In this document: in pieces, positions 9,022 to 15,471 of the stretch
How positions within the stretch are numbered: the stretch's first letter is position 1
Layout: each line of letters opens with the position of its first letter
DNA from: Larix sibirica
Lineage: Eukaryota; Streptophyta; Pinopsida; Pinales; Pinaceae
Assembly: GCA_004151065.3 (NCBI GenBank)
Contig: NWUY0300069728.1
Coordinates: 1 to 15,471 of the forward strand
Length of the DNA stretch: 15,471 nucleotides
Direction of reading: 5' to 3'
The notes under the pieces: model-generated
The model's input: only the letters and a program-made list of their open reading frames with translations
Told to the model about the DNA's origin: nothing
Database searches by the model: none
Program-made: the position numbers and the translations under genes

Positions 9022-9625
9022 AGCTATAGGGGGTGTTGAGGGAGGGTTTTGGACTTATGGAGGAATAGTAAGTATTTGAAGGAAAATTTTGACTCGGGGA
9101 ACTTCAGGTCTAGGTTGGTCGTTCTTATCGTCAATTTGATTTTCTTTAAAGAAATAAGAGGGTCTCTTTCTCTAGAACTTTGTAAGTTATCCCAAAGAGA
9201 TTCTAACATATAGGTTTGAAATTTTTGTCTATCAAGGACAATTTTAACTAGGTCTATTTATGATTTTGTCCTCAAGAATGATTTTTCAAATTGTAATCCA
9301 AAAGAAATACTTTCAAATCTATTAATTTATTCTTTTGGTAAAGATATAGACCTTTGAATTTGAAGGTACCTAGTTGGATTCTTGCTTTTCCTTTCCTGAG
9401 AATCTTTTCAGTATCTTGAATAAATGCTTGTGGGTCATGATCTGGATTTATTCTGGTATGTATTCTTCTTGAAGCCAGGGTTTCCAGGTGAGCCACCTTT
9501 TCTATTAAACAATGAAGTCTCCAGAGAAAAATACAGTCTATATGACATCTAGATCTCAGTTTTCTCACTAGAAAACATATCTCTTATGCTTGTTGTTCTT
9601 TCCCAGGGAAAATATCTCCTTCGCC
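9022..9625 (-). other. Leader between primer-binding site and gag
   Basis: These are about 600 bp that would be the 5' untranslated leader after the primer-binding site. Open frames at 9272-9568 and 9024-9209 show no family motif, and I do not regard them as genes. A Pro-rich in-frame stretch just before the gag ATG may be coding. A 13-bp palindrome, TTTCCC-A-GGGAAA, at 9599-9611 lies near the primer-binding site, where packaging or dimerisation signals usually sit; that role is a guess. Confidence 0.5.
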
Positions 9626-9643
9626 TTCTCGACAACAACGCCA
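9626..9643 (-). promoter_or_regulatory. Primer-binding site, tRNA-Asp type, decayed
   Basis: On the minus strand this reads TGGCGTTGTTGTCGAGAA, three bases (TTT) after the LTR end ...TGATAACA. From memory, the complement of the plant tRNA-Asp(GUC) 3' end is TGGCGCCGTTGCCGGGGA, which matches at 13 of 18 positions. All five differences are C-to-T or G-to-A. Its place, beginning with TGG directly after a TG...CA repeat end and upstream of gag, fits the minus-strand primer site and fixes the inner edge of the 5' LTR. Confidence 0.85.
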
Positions 9644-9646
9644 AAA

Positions 9647-10356
9647 TGTTATCACTCGGAATTTTTCTGCTAGAGAAAATATCCAAGGTAACCTCAAACC
9701 AATCTTTAGGATGAAAATTGCCCTTTTTCTATCCAAAGGGGGCTCCCTTTATGAGCCTGCTATTCAAATTCATTATAACAACAACTCATGTCTTTTAAAC
9801 AATGAACATATCGTTAACTATAACAAGGGTTATGAAAATGGTTGAATCAAGAAGAAAAGCATTGGGCATGGAGTCAATACATACATATCTAAAAATTGTT
9901 TAGAGACTGGTGATAGGATAAATCATTCACAGAGGAAAAGTAGGTATCATTTCTTCAGACAAATAACATTGTTTAAGAATGGTAGAAGATCAAAGAAAAC
10001 AATTTATCAACACAGAGCATCAAACTGGGATGAATTCTGCACTAATTTGGAAGAAAGAACATCGACAATATTTAAATGTGTTTTTCTTTCTCTCCTGGCT
10101 ACAACCCCGATTACATTATAAAAATCAAAATTTATACAAAATGTTCTTTGAATAAACCCTAACTGATTTTTTGCTAAGAATAGAAATTTCAAAAGAAGTT
10201 CCTAAACATTAGAAATGTTTGCTCTATTGTTGACTATGTCTGCATTGTGTTGCTTCAATAGTGAATCTATTCGATCCAGATTGCTTATGTGGAAACTTGG
10301 GAAAACAACAAAAGGAAACCGTAACTATGTTTCAAATTGAGACATCTGGATGTTTA
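9647..10356 (-). other. Non-coding inner end (U5 side) of the 5' LTR
   Basis: These are about 710 bp between the end of the LTR reading frame and the LTR terminus. A 61-codon open frame at 10007-10192 has no recognisable motif. Near the end are three mutually complementary 6-mers: CCCTTT at 9721-9726, AAAGGG at 9735-9740 and CCCTTT at 9745-9750. The middle one could pair with either neighbour. No polyadenylation signal can be assigned with confidence. Confidence 0.5.
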
Positions 10357-13300
10357 CTATTGATATACCATGTACTTATTTTTCCTGAATTTTTCGAAAA
10401 TCTTCCACTGCTCTTGGGTTGGGATTTCATAATCCACCATCTCTTTAATCATTACCTCCAATTCTATACAATTTGTGTAATATATAGGTGGAAAATATTT
10501 TTTAATCATCAGGAACTGATCAAATATCTCGAAATCATCAGTTAACGTTTCAATTATAGCTTTTCCAATCAATCCTTTGGTTAAACCTTCAAATTTTGAG
10601 TGATTCATGCGGGCCTGAACTATTAAACTGTGATAATTTTCTTGAGAAATTANTTATCCCAAAAAAGGGTAGACCATTCTCAAATATTTTCTAAAATAGT
10701 TTTTTAAAAATTTGAACTTGAAGGAGCATTTGTTCTGCATTATCTTGTACCTCTCTAACATCATTATGTTTTCCAATAATTCTTCTTGCCCAAATAATAA
10801 TCACAGGTCTGTCATTAATTTCCATATTTTGCATATCTATTTGAGTCAAAGTATTTAGGAAACTAACTGTATTTTGGGATGTCTCTGAAGGCCTTTTATT
10901 CAATGTCTCATTTTCCACCTTACATATTTGGAGAGTTGTGTCTGCTATAACAACTTTGTCATCAATAAAATTTAAATGTGACCAAAATTTGGTAATTTCC
11001 ACTTATAGCACATCCCATATAAGGTGCTTAGCTCCTTGCAAGGGAAGTTTACCTGTTAGTCTATCTTTCAATTAATCAATATTTTTCTGCAACTGCTTTC
11101 TTTCACTCAAAGTTTTGTTCTTTTTCTCAATGTTTTTGAATTAATTCTCTCTTGAGTTTCTGGTTTTTTCCTTTCAATTCTTAAATTTATACATGGCTTT
11201 CAAACTAATTTGAGACATGGCATTGGTCAATTCTTATGTGGATGATCTATCTATTTGCTTCTCTTATGTAAATAAAAATTGGTCCTTTGGCTCCCCTGGT
11301 ACTCGAATTTCTTCAACTTGATTTGTATTTAGCACTGAAATATGTGACAATAATTCATATTTTTATTTTTCCCAAGTGTGTTTCTCATCTTGTAATTTCA
11401 ACATTTTATCCTTGTAGTCCATCATTTCTTGATATACAAACTCTTTTTCTGTTATAATGCTACAAGTTCCGAAGATTGTACATGTTGAGTATTTTGAACC
11501 TTTAACTTTTTCTTGATCCATTTGAATAGTATTTTCTTTTTCATCGAGGAGTTTTTTTGGTGCACTGGGTGTTGCCTGGTTCTACCCGTATAGTCACAAG
11601 GTCGGATTTTAGTCTCTTAATTTGGACAATATTTGCTTTATTATCCATTTTTTCTTGGCTTAGATGACCCTCCATCTTTCCTATTATTGACTGCAACTTA
11701 TAAATTTTCAAAGTTGACTGTAACAATTCAGAATACAAGACATCATGTTTGTCTATGCAATTGGATTTTTTCTGGAATATTAATATCATCAAGTTTAACT
11801 TCCATCTCAGATACTTTATCAACATTTACAACTGCAAATCTCATAGTGTTTCTCTCTTAATCTTTAAATGTGACAAGGGAAACTTTTTGATCTATCAACT
11901 TCCTTACCTGTGGGAACAACTTCTAGGTTTCGTCTAAAGATTGCTTCTTTTATTCTACATATTGTGAAAGAAAATCAAATATGGATTTACATTGAGAACT
12001 GATTCCAGATCCTTTTATTTTTGAAAAATAATATTGTTGTATATTTATAGGTGGTTGTGAAAATAGAGTATTTTTCCTGAAACAACTGTATCCTGCTCTT
12101 CCATACTAATAATTTCCTTATGTTGTTCTATTTTAGTCTTTTTACTCGAAACGTCTCCATAAATTTCCATTATGTCAACCTATGAAATAGCTCTTTTATT
12201 GGTAACATCAAACTTAGCTAGTGTCTAAACCAGTAATGCCAAATTACTAGTTTGTTTCACATTTGCCTGCTTTGCTTCCCCTTGGTTTTGTTCAAATTTC
12301 GATAAATTTTCTATTTTATCTAATCCTTCTACTATTTTATGATCAAAAGATATGTTCTTATTTTGTTTCCTCCTATGAGATATGATTTGATGTGGATCAT
12401 AATCAATTCTTTCAGCTTCTTGAAAATCCATGACCTCTAATCATTTTTCCGCTACAAAAAAAGATACTTTGTTTCTTATGATGAACGGGCCAACTTTAAG
12501 GGTAAACTTCACACTTGATCATTTTTTAAAAACACCAAAATGATCTTATTCTGAATAAAACCTCTTCCTGATGAATTATAAAGGAAAAACCCTCGGTGTC
12601 AAGAAGGATGGAAAATGGTATGGTGGTTCAGTAAAGCCATATACTCTAATAACAATATGCTCTTTGTACAAAAGCCAATCACCTATTAGAATTTCTGGTG
12701 TAGGATGCAACATTTCCTTCATATCTTCTAATACTCTGGGTAGCTCAGTGTCGAAAATAATTATGTAAACTTCTAACATAATCGTATTGGTGAATTCAAA
12801 CATATTGATCTAGTTTGGATGATCAGAAGAGAACATGGTGCCACGAAACTTCAATTCATAAACATTTGAACATAAGAATAGGTTCAAGAGATAAGACTCA
12901 TATCTGAAATATTTTAATTCATTGAAGTTCACCAACTGAGTATGAATAGCCTCAACTAGGAACTCATCAAAATTAAATCAACATGTTGGACTTGACTCTA
13001 ACTCAGGTGAATTTATTTGTAGAAGGAAACCTAACATAACTTCAACGACTGACTTATCATTATCGAGACCTAAAAATTGACTCAACAAGGACAAACTAAT
13101 TCAACATCTTCCCGAAAGACATCAATATTCAAAGGAAAGGAAATTTTTTCATGTGGTTGATAAATTTTTAGAACTTGCAACAAAAAATTTTCCTTATCTT
13201 CTAGGCTACAACTTCTATACAATTTGACCAAGACTTCTTCACTAAATGAATCAAGGTTTTTGGGAAAAGTTTCAGGTAAACCTAAGGCTTCACGAACAGT

Positions 13301-13612
13301 CTGTGCATTGGCTCGACATAGTATTTTGGTCATATTAGCATTTGTAATTACCCTTTCATTATGTGAGTATTTTTCCACACACCAACCGATGAACTCAGGA
13401 AAATGTATGGTTTGTTCAATGCAAAAAATAGCTGAAAAAACATTCAATACATCCCTCCACTGCGAATTAAATTCCATTAACCATTATTTGGACTGTGAAA
13501 TGCTACCTACAGACAAAAATGGGTTGAAAATTTCTTTCTCTCTATGAACTATAACTTCTTCCTTTTTATCTAAAGCTTCGCAAAGTAACACAGATTCCTG
13601 AATTTGTTCCAT
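10357..13612 (-). pseudogene. Long reading frame inside the LTR, about 1,085 codons, decayed, function unknown
   Basis: This decayed frame starts at the ATG 13612 (MEQIQE), about 177 nt after the LTR TATA box, and runs to the TAG at 10357. Pieces in order: 13612-13082, open except for a TAA at 13486-13484 that is GAA in the other LTR, with ANMTKILCRANAQTVREALG and EEVLVKLYRSC; 12803-12576, with LPRVLEDMKEMLHPTPE and DWLLYKEHIVIRVYGF; 12431-12225, charged; 11825-11541, coiled-coil-like (YKLQSIIGKMEGHLSQEK); 11002-10691, with DRPVIIIWARRIIGKHND; and 10608-10357. Three frames are used, so several indels have occurred. It has no gag, pol or env motif that I can see. Because it is in the LTR it is duplicated, and in the 5' LTR it would lead the genomic RNA. 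It may be an accessory protein such as an extra particle or RNA-binding factor. That is only inference. Confidence 0.68.
10653..10653. other. Ambiguous base (N)
   Basis: This is one undetermined base inside the LTR reading frame, between the pieces at 10691-11002 and 10357-10608 that are in different frames. An indel may be hidden here. Confidence 0.95.
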
Positions 13613-13788
13613 GAAGACAAGAAATTTGAAAATTGTAGAGTTTTGAGATACCTGTGGATAGAACTTGCAAACAGGAAGAATATGAAGTTGTCCTCTGCAT
13701 CAGGTTGACAAAGAAGGTTGAGGTACTGTCAGTAGCTCTCGCTCATCTACAAAGAGAATAACAAATACCTTTTAATTTTTCGATAAGT

Positions 13789-13798
13789 CTTTTATATA
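13789..13798 (-). promoter_or_regulatory. TATA box of the 5' LTR promoter
   Basis: The minus strand reads TATATAAAAG in the context TTGGTTATATAAAAGACTT. The 3' LTR copy at 2526-2516 is conserved in place and flanks. It is about 580 bp from the LTR start and 177 bp upstream of the LTR reading-frame ATG. This would drive the genomic transcript, whose first long frame would be the LTR-encoded one rather than gag. Confidence 0.62.
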
Positions 13799-14376
13799 AC
13801 CAATCCCAAAGCGGTTTTGAGGTTCACAGTCGGTGTTTTAATCCCAACTACTTTTGGTAGATGACTTCACGAACAATTTCCACATGGTAGGTGGTTTTAT
13901 TTATGCTACGAATTTCCAGCTTTAAATCTTGTGCTCTTTCCTATTGTGAAACCTCTTTCCACCGTCGATCTAGTTCAAATGCGCTCCACATCGTTGATCC
14001 AACGTTTGTTTATATGTTTTGACTTTGGTCATAAATGCTTTCACATTAGTGCGTTCTACCTTTTTTAGTCGGTCATAGCCTAGAGTCACATGGTATTTTA
14101 GGTTTTCCCCGCGCTCCTTTTTCATTGGCCACTGGTCGTAGCCCCGGATTCTATGCATTTTAAACTCAGCTTTTCTCCCTTTGTCAAGCCTTTCTTTAAA
14201 CACTTTCATTTTTTAATTTTCAATCAATAGTACTTAGATTATAGGATGAATTCCAAAATTCAAACTGTATATTTATGTGACTCATCCTCCTTATATCTGA
14301 ACATTAAAATTCTAATGTTTCAATTTCAAATGACATCAAAATCACATAAATTCTTCAAAAAAATTGCATGTTAACA
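13799..14376 (-). promoter_or_regulatory. U3 region of the 5' LTR
   Basis: This aligns with 2527-3101. It contains the conserved CCACCTACCATGTGG motif (minus, about 13889-13875) and the imperfect tandem pair at 14051-14162. A 79-codon open frame at 13970-14209 is not preserved in the other LTR, so I do not call it a gene. Confidence 0.55.
14051..14162. repeat. Imperfect tandem pair in U3 (5' LTR)
   Basis: Unit A 14051-14100 and unit B 14111-14162 both begin GCG-TC, pass through a T-run, carry GGTC(A/G)TAGCC, and end ATG-ATTTTA, about 60 bp apart. The pair is also found in the 3' LTR at 2778-2890, so it was present at insertion. It is a possible enhancer repeat. Confidence 0.5.
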
Positions 14377-14459
14377 TGGGGCCTCCTTCGTCACAGGCTG
14401 ATGAGGATGAGGAGATACAGATGCAAGACCAGCTGGAGATGCATGATCTAGATAGACCT

Positions 14460-14512
14460 GGATATTACATATAGGCCTGAGCAGAGGTTCAGACAGGATA
14501 TTACATATAGGC
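14460..14512. repeat. 17-bp direct repeat
   Basis: GGATATTACATATAGGC occurs at 14460-14476 and again at 14496-14512, 36 bp apart. Both copies lie in the decayed flanking reading frame. Confidence 0.9.
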
Positions 14513-14885
14513 TAGCCATATTATTAACGGATCGAGGGGTTCAGCCTATTACTATCAGGGATATTCAGAGGCATGACTGATACGTTGAGATATGGAGGGT
14601 CGTTTCTTCCTCTTGATATCAGGAGCTTGATGAAGCACATTGTTGGTTCTTGCATTCTTTTGGATTCCATCCCTCATGGTAGTTCATCATCTGATGAGGA
14701 AGGAGATCCTCATCCTCCTAGTCCACCTCCTTCTCCATCAGCTACTTCGACTAGTGGGGGAACCTCCACATTGAATGAAACTCCTCCTCGGCCTCTCCTA
14801 ATCCTCCACCTTCGACATATCATCCGCCATGTCCTCCACCTCCATCACCTCCTTCATCATCTCTCCACCTCCCCCTCCTTTGATG

Positions 14886-15039
14886 GATCCAACATCTGAT
14901 ATTTTATAGCTATCCAACCATCCAGCCTATATTGATCCATCACCTCCGTCATCATCTCCTTCACCTTCCACTCATTCGATCGATCCATCATCTAATACGT
15001 TATACCTATCCGACCGACCAACCTCTATTGATCCATAAG
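14886..15039. repeat. Direct repeat, 58-bp units at a 96-bp period
   Basis: The units at 14886-14943 and 14982-15039 both follow GATCCA-CATCT-A---TTATA-CTATCC, then a CCAACC/GACCAACC-like stretch, then TATTGATCCAT. The period of 96 bp equals 32 codons, so the protein pattern repeats in frame (DP-S-L-LS-P--IDP). Confidence 0.75.
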
Positions 15040-15262
15040 CTACCCATGACCCTCATCCACTTGTCCCTTCAGCTGTAGAGAGGATGCTCCAATCGGGTGG
15101 GATGATCTAGATTCCTAGAGATCATCTCTTTCTTACTGATCTACATGATATATTATTTCCTACTAAAGGTATTGATCATGCCTCTAGATCTACCGTTGGA
15201 GGTGTCGATACATCTGGTTGTTCGATAGATAGTGATGATGATATGGTTGCGGGGGTGGAATA

Positions 15263-15471
15263 GATATGTATATATGACATTTATCATCATTTTTATGCTA
15301 GTATTGTTTATATATATATATATATATATATATATCTTTTACATCATTTTCCATTTTGTAGATGTTGATGTTGGTGATTATGTTGATGTTTATTTATATG
15401 TTGATGGTAATGCACTTGTGTATGTCAAGTCAAGTTTGATGATGTTCATTATGTTAGAAACTAGAACTTGT
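15263..15471. other. AT-rich flank with (TA)n microsatellite
   Basis: Positions 15309-15335 are an uninterrupted TA repeat of 27 bp. After it come irregular GTTGATG-like words (15360-15410). No reading frame or RNA gene is seen here. Confidence 0.85.

Larger units (their letters stand above)
9647..14376 (-). repeat. 5' LTR of the Ty3/gypsy element, about 4.73 kb
   Basis: The minus-strand start is TGTTAACATGC at 14376 and the end is CCGAGTGATAACA at 9647, giving TGTTA...TAACA terminal inverted repeats. The right edge is set by loss of similarity with the 3' LTR (3101 versus 14376). The left edge is set by the terminus and the adjacent primer-binding site. Positions 11340-14376 match 1-3101; the 9647-11339 part has no counterpart in the window. 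Order on the minus strand: U3 (14376-13799), TATA box (13798-13789), the long decayed reading frame (13612-10357), non-coding U5-like stretch (10356-9647). An LTR of this size is long even for plant gypsy elements. Confidence 0.9.
14377..15262 (+). pseudogene. Decayed plus-strand reading frame, proline/serine-rich, unknown
   Basis: This flanking sequence is older than the insertion, and the LTR abuts it at 14376. Coding-like pieces run left to right in changing frames: an acidic start (ADEDEEIQMQDQLEMHDL, 14397-14450); a hydrophobic/basic piece (RLAILLTDRGVQPITIRDI, about 14475-14570) with later stops; an acidic-to-proline piece (SSSSDEEGDPHPPSPPPSPS, about 14682-14780); a Pro/Ser stretch with a 32-codon repeat (14886-15039); and a tail (HDILFPTKGIDHASRSTVGG, then SIDSDDD) ending at TAG 15260-15262. 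Isolated in-frame stops interrupt each piece. The 108-codon open frame at 14573-14899 leaves the coding-like frame after about 14790. I do not recognise the family; a fragment of another transposon protein or a host pseudogene are both possible. Confidence 0.5.

Noticed and set aside
9272-9568. 98-codon minus-strand frame in the leader
   Set aside because: It has no recognisable domain, and it is not in frame continuity with Gag through a clean junction.
10007-10192. 61-codon minus-strand frame in the U5 side of the LTR
   Set aside because: It has no motif, no conserved partner inside the window, and is of a length expected by chance in AT-rich DNA.
13970-14209. 79-codon frame in U3 of the 5' LTR, Lys/Arg-rich
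   Set aside because: In the 3' LTR the same stretch (about 2700-2930) has lost the ATG and gained stops and shifts. It lies upstream of the TATA box, so it is probably promoter sequence.
14573-14899. 108-codon plus-strand frame taken as one protein
   Set aside because: Only the part to about 14790 looks coding. Beyond that the Pro/Ser-rich pattern continues in a different frame, and the His/Leu-rich end is a frame shadow.
1-15471. CRISPR array, bacterial operon, tRNA or rRNA gene
   Set aside because: No short regularly spaced repeats, no ribosome-binding-site-led gene strings and no recognisable tRNA or rRNA sequence were seen. All large repeats are explained by the LTR pair.

Overview
The window is plant nuclear DNA, AT-rich and without an intact gene. 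Nearly all of it (1-14376) is one old, degraded Ty3/gypsy LTR retrotransposon on the minus strand. Two long direct repeats, 1-3101 and 9647-14376, are its LTRs. Gag-protease-RNase H-RT-RNase H-integrase remnants lie between them. A land-plant host is inferred from the polyprotein family, a primer-binding site resembling plant tRNA-Asp, and plant-style LTR promoters. The species cannot be named.

Layout in the element's direction (high to low coordinates): 5' LTR 14376-9647 (about 4.73 kb, starts TGTTAACA, ends TGATAACA on the minus strand); primer-binding site 9643-9626; leader to about 9022; gag 9021-about 8170; linker and aspartic protease 8169-about 7080; an archaeal-like RNase H (aRNH) 7077-6385; reverse transcriptase about 6384-5240; a degenerate gypsy RNase H-like domain about 5240-4700; integrase 4670-3473; a 371-bp tail with a possible short exon; 3' LTR 3101-1, cut by the window edge. 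From the 5' LTR length, about 1.7 kb of the 3' LTR should lie outside, giving a full element of about 16 kb.

Two things stand out. First, the LTR is very long because a decayed reading frame of about 1,085 codons lies inside it, downstream of a TATA box and upstream of gag. It is present in both LTRs with different stop codons in each copy. Its product has a globular N-terminal part, a charged middle and a coiled coil, and I do not recognise it. Second, the pol order is unusual next to the classical Tat layout: the aRNH lies before RT and keeps its four catalytic acids, while the gypsy RNase H after RT has lost all of its own.

The copy is dead. There are many in-frame stops, at least five frameshifts (four of them +1 in homopolymer runs), RT YxDD changed to YMYY, and one integrase catalytic Asp changed to Gly. 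By eye the LTRs are roughly 85-90% identical, so the insertion is old.

The right flank (14377-15471) is a different, less AT-rich sequence: a decayed plus-strand proline/serine-rich reading frame with a 96-bp repeat, then a (TA)n microsatellite. The element appears to have inserted into this older sequence. The left target-site flank is outside the window, so the target-site duplication cannot be checked.
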